Origin: H2-BAC3 sp045863035
GTDB lineage: Bacteria > Bacteroidota > Ignavibacteria > Ignavibacteriales > Ignavibacteriaceae
Direction: 5' to 3'
Length of the DNA: 36,084 nucleotides
Assembly (NCBI GenBank): GCA_045863035.1
Contig: BTUV01000020.1
Span: 1-36,084 of the forward strand
Below, piece after piece: positions 1-7,966 of the stretch. How positions within the stretch are numbered: the first letter of the stretch is position 1; each line of letters opens with the position of its first letter. The translations under genes and the position numbers were made by a program. Below the pieces are notes generated by a model, which ran no database searches, was not told where the DNA came from, and saw only the letters and a list, made by a program, of their open reading frames with translations.

Positions 1-56
1 TTAAATCTCCAAAAATAGTTAAGTTTGAATTCCAATTCCATCTGAAGCATTACATA

Positions 57-254
57 CTATATGCGCAATTCAGCAAACTTCCAAAAATTTTTCCTGTCAA
101 CCCTATACACTTCGGCGTTATATGTTTCCTTAAATTCAGATGCTGTTTTTAACTTGGCATCAGGTGAGTATTTAAACTCATATCCGGTAATCTTCCCATC
201 CGCTTCTTCTATTAATATTATGGCTTTTCCCTTAAAAAGCCGGGTTTTTATTCG
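57..254 (-). pseudogene. C-terminal remnant of a DUF4143-type AAA ATPase
   Basis: The minus strand is open from the stop at 255-257 down to a TAG at 57-59 and has no start codon. The translation contains EADGKITGYEFKYSPDAK and ends YRVDRKNFWKFAELRI. This resembles the C-terminal end of the ATPases with a DUF4143 domain, where a nuclease-like GxExK strand (here GYEFKYS) is followed by a short tail with a conserved aromatic residue. Those proteins are about 380-400 residues, so only the last sixth remains. I infer a gene relic. The family call rests on a short match by eye, and a chance ORF cannot be excluded. Confidence 0.5.
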
Positions 255-258
255 TTAA

Positions 259-380
259 ACTATAGCTCGAGGTATCATTTTAGTAAAATTAGATATTAGA
301 TTATCAAATTCATATAAAAAATGATATTACAATATCAGAATTTAGCTAAAATATGATATTTGGCAGAATTTACCCCGAAA
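259..380. other. AT-rich intergenic stretch
   Basis: No gene is seen. It is rich in ATGATATTA/GATATT motifs. It lies downstream of the SPFH/ribbon-helix-helix pair, but no clear hairpin plus T-run terminator could be picked out. Confidence 0.4.
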
Positions 381-581
381 TCACTCCTCCCGCTGAGTTT
401 TCTCCTCCTCACCCGCTTCTCTTGCGGATGCAACTATCTTCTTCCTCCCCGCCTTTTTAAGCGCCCCCTGCAGGAGAAACTCAATCTGCGCATTGATAGA
501 ACGGAGGTCATCGGCAGCCCATTTTTCGAGAGCAGCATAAACCGATTCATCAATGCGCAGAAGAAATTTCTTTTTCATCAT
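381..581 (-). CDS. Small ribbon-helix-helix (Arc-like) protein
   Basis: A 66-residue protein. Residues 3-42 (KKKFLLRIDESVYAALEKWA then SINAQIEFLLQGAL) have the strand-helix-helix pattern of Arc-type DNA-binding domains: an FLLRID strand, a helix, and a second helix starting SINAQIEFLL. The remaining tail is basic then acidic. Its start overlaps the stop of the SPFH gene by four bases (ATGA at 578-581), so the two are translationally coupled. Small Arc-like proteins are often found directly after SPFH genes in Bacteroidota-like genomes. A role as DNA-binding regulator is inferred from fold only; no operator was identified. Confidence 0.8.
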   Translation of the reverse strand: MMKKKFLLRIDESVYAALEKWAADDLRSINAQIEFLLQGALKKAGRKKIVASAREAGEEEKTQREE

Positions 582-1453
582 TGGTGCAGCGTGCCGGTGT
601 TAATGACCGGTGTGGCTTCTGATTCAGAAACAAGGGCGACAAGAAGATTATTAACCATCGATGCCTTTTTCTCTTCGTCAAGCGTAACGATATTGTGCTC
701 ACTCAACTGCGCAAGAGCCATTTCTACCATACCAACCGCACCTTCAACAATCTTCTGACGTGCTGCCACAACTGCCTGCGCCTGCTGTCTGCGGAGCATC
801 GCCTGTGCAATTTCAGGGGCATAAGCCAGGTGAGTCAGACGGGCTTCCATTACTTCGATACCGGCTGCATGAAGGCGAGACTGCAAGTGTGCTTTAAGCT
901 GGTCAGCTATCTCCTGCGGGGTGCCGCGCAATGAGGGTTTGTCTTCCTGATCAACATCGTATGGGTATTCTGATGCAAGAGCGCGGATGGCAGTCTCACT
1001 CTGAATGGCTACAAACTGCTCATAATTCTGCACATCAAACAGGGCACGGGCTGAGTCAACAACACGCCAGACAATTACGGCTGCTATTTCAATCGGGTTA
1101 CCATGCAAATCGTTTACTTTGATTTTATCACTGTTAAAGTTCCTGATTCTGAGGGATATCAGATGCTTTGCGGTAAATGGATTAGCCCACCAAAATCCTG
1201 ATTTTGCGGCGGTTCCAAGATAGTTTCCGAAAAGAACCAGAACTCTGGAGTTATTCGGCTGCACAATGAAAAATCCGGCAAAGCTGATAAATATAAAAAG
1301 TGCCAGAGGAATGATAATCCACAAATACATCGGCTCATCATTCGAGGCAGCATAAACGCTGAGGAGAACATCAAGAGCGATGGCAATAAAAACAAGCGGA
1401 AGCATAATGAAGCCGCTTATATTACGAACAGGACGGTCAACTATATTCTGCAT
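578..1453 (-). CDS. SPFH/Band 7 domain membrane protein
   Basis: A 291-residue protein with two N-terminal membrane segments (about 14-34 and 43-64), followed by an SPFH/Band 7 domain starting near residue 65 (FFIVQPNNSRVLVLFGNYLG) and a long Ala/Gln-rich helix (about 195-245, QAMLRRQQAQAVVAARQKIV) that should oligomerise as a coiled coil. SPFH proteins scaffold membrane microdomains and often control membrane proteases. The ATG at 1453 has AGGA about 6 bases upstream (GATAGGAAAAAGTT). It is the first gene of a two-gene operon with the Arc-like protein. The family assignment is firm; the exact cellular role is unknown. Confidence 0.9.
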   Translation of the reverse strand: MQNIVDRPVRNISGFIMLPLVFIAIALDVLLSVYAASNDEPMYLWIIIPLALFIFISFAGFFIVQPNNSRVLVLFGNYLGTAAKSGFWWANPFTAKHLISLRIRNFNSDKIKVNDLHGNPIEIAAVIVWRVVDSARALFDVQNYEQFVAIQSETAIRALASEYPYDVDQEDKPSLRGTPQEIADQLKAHLQSRLHAAGIEVMEARLTHLAYAPEIAQAMLRRQQAQAVVAARQKIVEGAVGMVEMALAQLSEHNIVTLDEEKKASMVNNLLVALVSESEATPVINTGTLHQ

Positions 1454-1745
1454 AACTTTTTCCTATCTTTTGAAAATTTGACATCAGAATGATATCATTT
1501 TCATATCGTAATGTAATCACTTTTGGGATGACCGGCAATATGGCGGTGAGGAATGGTAGAAATCACTTCAAACTTCTCATACAGACTAAGTGACCAGCCG
1601 TACAGAGAGGTTAGAGCAGGCAAGTATTACGGATTTCGCCATCATAAAACCGAAGGAAAAGATGTCAGGGTTTTGTTATATTAAGCAGATAATCTATTAT
1701 TTTTCAAACAAAAACCCGGCTTTGTCGAGGAAAATAAGGAGAGTT

Positions 1746-2447
1746 ATGTATTACTTTGCCTACGGCTCAAATATGGATGAGCAACAAATGAGGTCAAAAA
1801 AGGTCTCTTTTTCCAGTCGTGAAAAAGCAATCCTCTATGGCTATAAAATGTCTTTCAGCAAGAGAACCACTAACGGAAGCGGTCGCGCCACAATACTACC
1901 TGCATTGCAGGAGGATTTTGTAGAGGGTATCCTGTATGAAATAAATGAAAAAGATATCACAAGATTAGATAAACCCGAACGTTATCCCGTCCATTACTCC
2001 CGAATAGAAGTTTCCGTTTCGGCTGATAGCGGTCAGTCCGTTAAAGCTATTACCTATATGGCAAATCCGGAGCAGATACAGGAAGATCTCAAACCAATGC
2101 AGGGATATCTTGAAACACTGCTTACCGCTAAGGATTTCCTTTCCGCGGATTATTACAACCGTATTGCAAACACCGAATTCATTCCTCAGGAGAAAAGAAA
2201 ATCCATCAGCGGAGATGAGATTTACACGGAGAAACTGATAGCTGAAGGAAGAACGTATTTCTTTGATATTAAAAAAAGCAGCAAGGGGGATTTATACGTT
2301 ATGATTTCGGAGAGCAAAAAAACCCATGACGGGTTTGAGCGTCACCGCGTGATGGTTTTTGCCGATCACATGGAGGAGTTCGCCGAAAGCATTAGCAATC
2401 TTAATCAGAAGCTGCAGACTCTGACCCAAGAATCCACAAGCGTATAA
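1746..2447 (+). CDS. Gamma-glutamylcyclotransferase-like domain fused to a PUR/DUF3276-like domain
   Basis: A 234-residue protein. The N-terminal part opens MYYFAYGSNMDEQQM, the YGSNM signature of the gamma-glutamylcyclotransferase/AIG2-like fold, which forms 5-oxoproline from gamma-glutamyl substrates. It then follows the family pattern with VEGILYEI and LDKPERYPVHY, and a likely end near residue 150. The C-terminal about 75 residues (GRTYFFDIKKSSKGDLYVMI, then ESKK, then HRVMVFADHMEEFAESI) look like the single-stranded nucleic-acid-binding PUR domain called DUF3276 in Bacteroidota. I chose the ATG at 1746 because AAGGAGAG precedes it and the domain starts there. An upstream ATG at 1590 in the same frame adds 52 residues without recognisable sequence. 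The fusion is unusual and is discussed in the findings. Confidence 0.8.
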   Translation: MYYFAYGSNMDEQQMRSKKVSFSSREKAILYGYKMSFSKRTTNGSGRATILPALQEDFVEGILYEINEKDITRLDKPERYPVHYSRIEVSVSADSGQSVKAITYMANPEQIQEDLKPMQGYLETLLTAKDFLSADYYNRIANTEFIPQEKRKSISGDEIYTEKLIAEGRTYFFDIKKSSKGDLYVMISESKKTHDGFERHRVMVFADHMEEFAESISNLNQKLQTLTQESTSV

Positions 2448-2631
2448 CCAATATATACAGCCCGGTTCTTCTCGGACCGGCAGGGGGGGGTTCGCGGCGG
2501 AATGGTAACCCATAGTGTTTCAGAGCGGAGAAATTGCTGACACAATGACGATTACGGTATCACTGATAAATAGTGTGCATATTATCAATCGCATTATTAT
2601 ATTTTGCCAATAAAATAACTGAAAAAAGGAT
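2448..2631. other. Intergenic region with a GC-rich imperfect hairpin
   Basis: Just after the cyclotransferase gene, 2460-2482 forms an imperfect hairpin (GCCCGGTTC / GGACCGGC) followed by a run of G rather than T, so it is a weak terminator candidate. The rest presumably holds the promoter of the haem-binding gene; no consensus was recognised. Confidence 0.3.
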
Positions 2632-3066
2632 ATGAAAAAGAAATTAAAAATTGTTCTGTATGCACTTCTTGTCCTGTTTATTGTCATACAATTTTACCCG
2701 GACGGCATACCGCGGGAAAATCCGCCTGTTGAAACAGTGATTGAATGGCCAGATATGCAGGCGAAAGATTTGTTTTATGCCGCTTGCGCTGACTGTCACA
2801 GCCACGAAACCAAATGGCCCTGGTATAGTTATGTAGCCCCGGTAAAATGGGCGGTTAAAAACCATGTGGTGGACGGAAGAAGGCATTTTAATATATCGGT
2901 GCAGGGTTACGGCAAAGATCCGCACGAGGCAGGTGAAGTCATCCGTGAGGACTTTATGCCCATGGAGCAGTACGTTTGGCTGCATTCTGAAGCAAAACTC
3001 ACTCCCGAACAAAAAGAATTGCTTGCCGGCACTCTCGAAAAGATGTTCGGAAAAGAAGAGCATTAA
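2632..3066 (+). CDS. Haem-binding domain protein (single CxxCH, membrane-anchored)
   Basis: A 144-residue protein. Residues 5-22 are a hydrophobic segment (IVLYALLVLFIVIQF) that acts as signal or anchor. A covalent haem site, CADCHS, follows near residues 52-57, then KWPWYSYVAPVKW. This WPWYSYxAPVxW block after CxxCHS is the hallmark of the Haem_bd (PF14376) family in Bacteroidota and relatives. The haem would be attached on the extracytoplasmic face. The start has AAAAAAGGAT directly upstream of the ATG. It is a monocistronic gene convergent with the four-helix-bundle gene. Its redox partner is unknown. Confidence 0.9.
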   Translation: MKKKLKIVLYALLVLFIVIQFYPDGIPRENPPVETVIEWPDMQAKDLFYAACADCHSHETKWPWYSYVAPVKWAVKNHVVDGRRHFNISVQGYGKDPHEAGEVIREDFMPMEQYVWLHSEAKLTPEQKELLAGTLEKMFGKEEH

Positions 3067-3100
3067 GAAGTATGAAGTATGAAGTATGAATTATGAATTT
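3066..3100. repeat. Heptamer repeat AAGTATG/AATTATG
   Basis: A short tandem run of AAGTATG, AAGTATG, AAGTATG, AATTATG and AATTTA directly after the haem-protein gene. Similar strings recur in the host at 3940-3980 (on the other strand) and in the prophage at about 25807, 29437 and 30270. Confidence 0.6.
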
Positions 3101-3107
3101 ATAGAAT

Positions 3108-3133
3108 AAGAGAGTGTAAATTTACACTCTCTT
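3108..3133. terminator. Perfect 26-bp palindrome, likely bidirectional terminator
   Basis: AAGAGAGTGTAAA is followed immediately by its exact reverse complement. It sits between two convergent genes (haem protein ending 3066, four-helix protein ending 3170), the expected place for a shared terminator. T-runs are weak on both sides. Confidence 0.6.
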
Positions 3134-3169
3134 CCATTGGGGCAATCACTTTTACAATCCCCTCTATTC

Positions 3170-3550
3170 TCACTCCTCTTTTGATTTAGGGTTGGCTTTG
3201 AGTTTTTTAATAATTGCAGTAAGCAGTTTTTTTATCTCCTCTGCATCCGTAAAAATACTCTGATGTTCAGTTTCAGAAAGATAACCTGTGCTCACCATCA
3301 GATTAAGCCAGTACATTGTTTCATTTATTTCTTTTTGAGCTATTGAAAGCTTGTGAACGAAATCTGAACGGCTCTGTGCATTCTCTGCCTCAAAAATTAA
3401 CGCGCCGACTGAAGTGCCACTTCGTAACAATTGCTTTGGCAAAACATACTCTTTTTGACTCAAAATCAGAAAACGATAGAGATTAACTATTCTAATCGCA
3501 AACTTAAAACTTTTTTCCTTGACAATGTTTTTCTTTACGAACTTTTCCAT
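3170..3550 (-). CDS. Four-helix-bundle protein (23S rRNA insertion/S23 family)
   Basis: A 126-residue all-helical protein. The central PKQLLRSGTSVGALIFEAEN and the following KLSIAQKEINETMYWLNLM are the conserved helices of the four-helix-bundle family first found inside 23S rRNA insertions (TIGR02436) and now seen scattered widely in chromosomes. The molecular function is unknown. The ATG at 3550 is preceded by AGGA at 8-base spacing. The first nine codons and the leader are copied several times upstream (tandem array 3527-3945). It is probably a free-standing gene, since no rRNA is present here. Confidence 0.85.
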   Translation of the reverse strand: MEKFVKKNIVKEKSFKFAIRIVNLYRFLILSQKEYVLPKQLLRSGTSVGALIFEAENAQSRSDFVHKLSIAQKEINETMYWLNLMVSTGYLSETEHQSIFTDAEEIKKLLTAIIKKLKANPKSKEE

Positions 3551-3945
3551 TCTTCAATCCTATTCATACCGCTAATGATATGTTTTTATTTACAAACTTT
3601 TCCATTCTTTAATTCTATTCATACTGTTAATGATATGTTTTTCTTTACGAACTTTTCCATTCTTCAATCCTATTCATACCGCTAATAATATGTTTTTCTT
3701 TACGAACTTTTCCATTCTTTAATCCTATTCATACTGTTAATAATATGTTTTTCTTTACGAACTTCTCCATTCTTTAATCCTATTCATACTGTTAATAATA
3801 TGTTTTTCTTTACGAACTTTTCCATTCTTTAATCCTATTCATACCGCTAATAATATGTTTTTCTTTACGAACTTTTCCATTCTTTAATCCTATTCATACT
3901 GTTAATAATATGTTTTTCTTTACGAACTTTTCCATTCTTTAATTA
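3527..3945. repeat. 55-bp tandem repeat, about 7.5 units
   Basis: Units start at 3527, 3582, 3637, 3692, 3747, 3802, 3857 and 3912 (last one partial). Each is 55 bp, differing at a few positions (for example CCGC/TGTT and GATAT/AATAT). Unit 1 overlaps the start of the four-helix-bundle gene, so every unit carries a copy of that gene's ribosome-binding site, ATG and first eight codons on the minus strand. In the upstream units the reading frame closes after 13 codons (MEKFVKKNILLAV then TGA or near variants). Confidence 0.95.
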
Positions 3946-3977
3946 AATTCATAATTCATATTTCATAATTCATAATT

Positions 3978-4553
3978 CTAATACGGTATCCCCTTTTTTC
4001 TTTGTTCCGCCAGAGCTTCCATATACCAGCCCAATTCATCAAAAAACTTTTTGCTCCGGCGTTCATAGTCACCATTGACTGATGAGCCATCGGCGAGCAA
4101 ACTATCCTGCACTCTTGAAACAGGAATCGAAGTGGGAATAGGCGGAGTTCTTAATTCAGATAATACCAGCCGGAGTTGTTCTGCGCCACGCACCCCGCCA
4201 AAAGGTCCAGTTGAATAAGATATAATTCCGCTTGGCTTAAAAAAATACTCGTTGCGAAAATAGTCGAGCATGTTTTTAAGTGCCGGTGGAATTCCGTGAT
4301 TATATTCCGCGGTAATTACAATAAATCCGTCTGCCGCCGTGAGTATTTCATGTATTTCCGTTAACTGCGGAGATGGGTCTTTCATATAGCGATACACTTC
4401 ACTGAGCAGGGGCAGTTGATAAACGCCCGCATCTGCAACCAACGGTTCCCAACCTCTCTGTAACACCTGATTTTTGGCGAACTGAAGCACTTTCAGTCCT
4501 TCCCTGTTTTCTCCCATTGTTCCCGCTAACAGTGCAACTTTATATACAGTCAT
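3978..4553 (-). CDS. NADPH-dependent FMN reductase family protein
   Basis: A 191-residue flavodoxin-fold protein. The N-terminal strand VALLAGTMGENREG is the phosphate-binding loop for FMN. ADGFIVITAEYNHGIPPALK near residues 75-95 is the signature of the NADPH-dependent FMN reductase family (PF03358), which also includes azoreductases and quinone reductases. TGPFGGVRGAEQLR is the second flavin loop. It is predicted to be cytosolic and to reduce flavin or small electrophiles with NAD(P)H. The ATG at 4553 has AAAGGC at good spacing. It is transcribed alone. Substrate cannot be read from sequence. Confidence 0.88.
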   Translation of the reverse strand: MTVYKVALLAGTMGENREGLKVLQFAKNQVLQRGWEPLVADAGVYQLPLLSEVYRYMKDPSPQLTEIHEILTAADGFIVITAEYNHGIPPALKNMLDYFRNEYFFKPSGIISYSTGPFGGVRGAEQLRLVLSELRTPPIPTSIPVSRVQDSLLADGSSVNGDYERRSKKFFDELGWYMEALAEQRKKGIPY

Positions 4554-4756
4554 CCGATTGCCTTTTTTTTACAAAGAATAAACGATTATAATTTTTTTTG
4601 AATGCAAGATAAGCAAGTTGGACGAACCCCTGAAATGATTTCACACCGGCATATACTTCAAATGCCTTACCGGGAGGCGTAATTAATTACTCCTCCTTTA
4701 AAAATCAGGTTTTGGCCACTGCTGCAGAAATCAGACAGCCGCGAAAAAAAAAATAA
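4554..4756. other. Intergenic region with near-perfect palindrome
   Basis: Positions 4673-4696 read GGAGG, C, GTAATTAATTAC, T, CCTCC: a 24-bp palindrome with one mismatched pair. It lies downstream of the broken LVIVD gene and upstream of the FMN reductase, so it may be a terminator remnant or an operator. There is no clear T-run on the minus strand. Confidence 0.4.
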
Positions 4757-5999
4757 TTACTTCAGCAGAACTGCTTTTCTTATTTCAACCGACTTGTTTT
4801 GACGGACAGCATCAGAAATAATAAACCTGACAAAATATACTCCGCTTCTGAATCCTTCAGCATTCACCTCAATGGTGTGAGTGCCTTCAGAAAAATTCCC
4901 CTGTGAAAGCGTTTTAAGTTTTTCACCGAGTGGTGTAATCAGTTCTGCGGTTACAAAACACTGCCTTTCAAGCTGAAGCTGCACCCGCGCGGCCGGATTA
5001 AACGGATTCGGATATATATCAGAAACCTGATATCGCGCTGGGCGTATATATCTCCTCCGCGCTGCTGGTAAGAATGCCAGGCAAAAGCAATGAGTCACCG
5101 CAGGCAACTATGTTCTGACCGGTTGTGGCGGCTATAAACGTGCTTGCTCCCGGAGCATATTACGAGGAAACAACATACTGATGATCAAACAATTTGATAG
5201 TCGCGCCATCCTTGCCCACAACTAAATCCGGAAAGGCAATCCGAGCGATACTTTCCCCCCGACTGAATCAGCGCTCTGATGAACAGGTGAAACAGACTGA
5301 TCGTTAACATAATAGGTATGATACCTCAATCCTTCGACTACAAATAAAAGATTTGCATCTCCTTCCTCCCGATCAAGCACGCAGTCATAAACAAACCCCT
5401 GAAAAGTTATAAGCTGCGTAAGAACAGGTGCGACCGGGTTGCTGATATCAACCACCTATAGCCCGCCCCATGAGGAACCCAGCGCCAGATAAAGACGGTT
5501 GCGGTCTGCCATTATCCGGAGCGGCTCACCGGGAAGATTAGTTTCAGAAAGCAGCGTAATAGCAGCAGGATTAGAAACATCATAGATAAATAATTTTGAA
5601 CTGCTGCCCGCAAAGACGTATTGTCAGTAATGGCAGAGAACACGCAAATCAGGATTCGCTATGGAACCAACCAATGACATTGCCGCCGGATTACTGACAT
5701 TTATAATCTGCAGACCACCGCTCCCGGCCGCCACATACGCATAGTTACCCTTAACCTGAACACATTCATAACTGCCCGTGCCGGGTGAAATCGCCGAGAA
5801 AACCAATTGAGTCTGAATATTGCTGATAAACTCGCAGACCGGCAGACCCCTCCGCCACATACAGATAGAAATTTGCATAATCAACCCGTCGCCCGTCAAT
5901 AATATCGCGCTTTACAGGCATGACAAAATTGCCGCCAAAGCTTTGTGAAAAAACTATAGCCGGAAAAAGAAAACACACTAAAAGCAAAATACCTCTCAT
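4757..5999 (-). pseudogene. Broken LVIVD-repeat surface protein with T9SS sorting domain
   Basis: Several reading frames on the minus strand together give one decayed secreted protein. The 5' end (5999 downward) encodes a clear signal peptide, MRGILLLVCFLFPAIVFSQS. Later fragments encode LVIVD-type beta-propeller repeats, for example GSGGLQIINVSNPAAMSLVG around 5650-5730 and MVDISNPVAPVLTQLITF near 5450. The 3' fragment (4757-5107) encodes YQVSDIYPNPFNPAARVQLQ followed by a sorting domain ending in IRKAVLLK, the C-terminal secretion signal common in Ignavibacteria and Bacteroidota. At least three frameshifts or stops interrupt it. The original gene would have been about 410 codons. Confidence 0.85.
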
Positions 6000-6044
6000 G
6001 ACCGAGAACTCCTTTACTAAAAGATAATGTTATTTTATAAATGC

Positions 6045-7496
6045 TTACAATGTATAAGTGGAGGAAGCAGTATCTCCTCCTCTTCCTGTCCAGTTTGTAT
6101 GGAAATATTCTCCGCGCGGCTTGTCAACTCTTTCATACTGATGCGCTCCGAAATAGTCACGCTGCGCCTGAAGCATATTCGCGGGAAGCCGCTCATTACG
6201 GTAGCCGTCATAATATGTTAACGCTGTCGAAAGAGCAGGAACCCAGATGCCGTTTAATACCGCTTCTGAAATCACGCGCCTCCATCCCTGCTGAGAAGAT
6301 TCAATTTTCCCCTGGAAGAACGGGTCAAGCAGCAGATTATTTAAATTGGGGTTTTTGTCAAACGCTTCTTTTATTTTGCCAAGGAATACCGACCGAATAA
6401 TACAGCCGCCGCGCCACATAGAGGCAATGCCGCCGTAATTCAGATTCCAGCCATACTCAGCCCCCGCATTGCGAAGCAGTATATATCCCTGTGCATAAGA
6501 GATAATCTTTGATGCATATACTGCTTTGCCTAAATCTTCTATGAACTGCTCTTTGGGAATCGAGAGTTTTTTAGCCGGACCCTTTAATACTTTAGCCGCT
6601 TCGGTTCTCTGGTCTTTAAGTGACGAAAGAGTGCGCGCAAACACTGCTTCCGAAATCATGGTAAGGGGTGCACCAAGATCAAGCGATGAAACCACTGTCC
6701 ATTTGCCTGTTCCTTTTTGTCCGGCTTTATCAAGAATTTTTTCGACAAGAGGACTTCCGTCTTCATCCTTAAATGCGAGAATATCTCTGGTGATTTCAAC
6801 CAGATAACTTTCCAGCTCACCCTCATTCCACTTCTTAAATATCTCATACATTTCATCATGATTAAGCCCGACAAGCTCTTTCATAATCTGATAGGCCTCA
6901 CAAAGGAGCTGCATATCGCCATATTCAATACCGTTATGCACCATCTTCACAAAGTGACCTGAGCCCTCCTCTCCCACCCAGTCGCAGCAGGGGGTTCCGT
7001 CTTCTGCTTTAGCGGCTATCTTCTGAAATATCGGCTTGATGTGTTCCCAAGCAGCTACAGACCCGCCCGGCATGATGGAGGGACCGTTGAGTGCGCCTTC
7101 CTCGCCGCCGGAAACTCCGGCGCCTACAAAGTGCAGCCCTTTTTCCTGCAGATACTGCGTCCTGCGGTTTGAGTCAGGAAAGTGGGAGTTGCCTCCGTCA
7201 ATAATAATATCACCCGGCTGAAAATGAGGGAGCATATCTTCAATCACTGCGTCAACCGCTCTTCCCGCCGGAACCATAATCAGCGCTTTACGAGGCAGTG
7301 TAAGATTATCAGCCACCTGCTGCATCGAGTCGGCCACAGTGATGTTCTTCCCCGCGGCACGTCCGGATGCCAATTTAGCCCGCTTTGCATCATCTTTATC
7401 ATACACAATAACCTGGTAGCCCTTGCTTTCCATATTCAAAGCAAGATTTTCACCCATCACACCAATGCCAATAACCGCTATATCTGCCTTCTTCAC
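6045..7496 (-). CDS. gnd: 6-phosphogluconate dehydrogenase, decarboxylating
   Basis: A 483-residue protein, the usual length for the long NADP-type enzyme. It converts 6-phosphogluconate to ribulose-5-phosphate and CO2 in the oxidative pentose phosphate pathway. The N-terminal IAVIGIGVMGENLALNMESK is the dinucleotide-binding loop. IIDGGNSHFPDSNRR, GAGVSGGEEGALNGPSIMPG and KMVHNGIEYGDMQLLCEAYQ carry the substrate and catalytic residues (K/N and E), and ANMLQAQRDYFGAHQYER with HTNW closes the substrate site. The start is GTG at 7496, preceded by AGAGGAA at good spacing. It begins 15 bases after the small upstream gene, so the two are likely one transcript. Confidence 0.97.
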   Translation of the reverse strand: MKKADIAVIGIGVMGENLALNMESKGYQVIVYDKDDAKRAKLASGRAAGKNITVADSMQQVADNLTLPRKALIMVPAGRAVDAVIEDMLPHFQPGDIIIDGGNSHFPDSNRRTQYLQEKGLHFVGAGVSGGEEGALNGPSIMPGGSVAAWEHIKPIFQKIAAKAEDGTPCCDWVGEEGSGHFVKMVHNGIEYGDMQLLCEAYQIMKELVGLNHDEMYEIFKKWNEGELESYLVEITRDILAFKDEDGSPLVEKILDKAGQKGTGKWTVVSSLDLGAPLTMISEAVFARTLSSLKDQRTEAAKVLKGPAKKLSIPKEQFIEDLGKAVYASKIISYAQGYILLRNAGAEYGWNLNYGGIASMWRGGCIIRSVFLGKIKEAFDKNPNLNNLLLDPFFQGKIESSQQGWRRVISEAVLNGIWVPALSTALTYYDGYRNERLPANMLQAQRDYFGAHQYERVDKPRGEYFHTNWTGRGGDTASSTYTL

Positions 7497-7511
7497 GCTG
7501 TTTTTCCTCTT

Positions 7512-7796
7512 TTAATTATTGAATTTATCCTTTGAAGCCCACAAGCCGGGATCGGGGTTGGATATATGGAAAATTTCCATACCGCCCGGAAGTGTGTTCA
7601 AACCGTTCCGCAATATATCAGGATTGTCCCTTTTCTGCATACTGCTCAAATCACGCAATCGGAATTTTACTCCCTCAATCTCCTCTTTGCTCAGATGTCC
7701 CGGACAGGAGGTAATGGTAAACCGCCCCTCAGAGAAGCCGAGAAGCAGATGGACAACCGCACTCAGGTTTTTTCGCAATTCCTCATTTTCTTCCAC
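7512..7796 (-). CDS. Small conserved-looking protein upstream of gnd
   Basis: A 94-residue protein of unknown function. It has an acidic helical start (EENEELRKNLSAVVHLLLG), then FTITSCPGHLSKEEIEGVKF and a C-terminal ISNPDPGLWASKDKFN. The only good start is GTG at 7796; an in-frame TGA sits at 7821-7823. AGGA lies 12 bases upstream, so initiation looks weak. It stops 15 bases before gnd and is probably co-transcribed with it. The prophage end lies about 30 bp upstream of its start, so its promoter may have been displaced by the insertion. No family is recognised. Confidence 0.6.
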   Translation of the reverse strand: MEENEELRKNLSAVVHLLLGFSEGRFTITSCPGHLSKEEIEGVKFRLRDLSSMQKRDNPDILRNGLNTLPGGMEIFHISNPDPGLWASKDKFNN

Positions 7797-7826
7797 AGGA
7801 CGATGGATTCCTATAAGGTATCAGGT

Positions 7827-7925
7827 AATTTGAGAAATTGATTTTTTGCGAAAAGCTAAGATAAGTATTTGATTATTGGGAAGTTGTGAGGATAATTTGC
7901 GCGAAAGGGAGTTTGAGAAATTTTA
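7827..7925. repeat. Left prophage end with transposase-site repeats
   Basis: TTTGAGAAAT occurs at 7829-7838 and 7912-7921, 83 bp apart, in direct orientation. Between them are TTTGCGAAAAG (about 7846) and TTTGCGCGAAAG (about 7896). The two TTTGAGAAAT copies match, in inverse orientation, the pair at the right end. I infer MuA-type binding sites; the intervening motifs could be further sites. Confidence 0.7.
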
Positions 7926-7966
7926 CACGTTTTGCCGGATAATTACCGAGCAAAATTGACAAAATG

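Noticed and set aside
61..258. Plus-strand ORF of 65 codons
   Set aside because: The opposite strand of the same span gives a meaningful ATPase-tail sequence; the plus frame has no recognisable content or Shine-Dalgarno.
2644..3063. Minus-strand ORF opposite the haem-binding gene
   Set aside because: Shadow; the plus frame has CxxCHS and the family motif.
3527..3945. Possible CRISPR array
   Set aside because: The 55-bp units are contiguous and nearly identical throughout, with no unique spacers and no cas genes.
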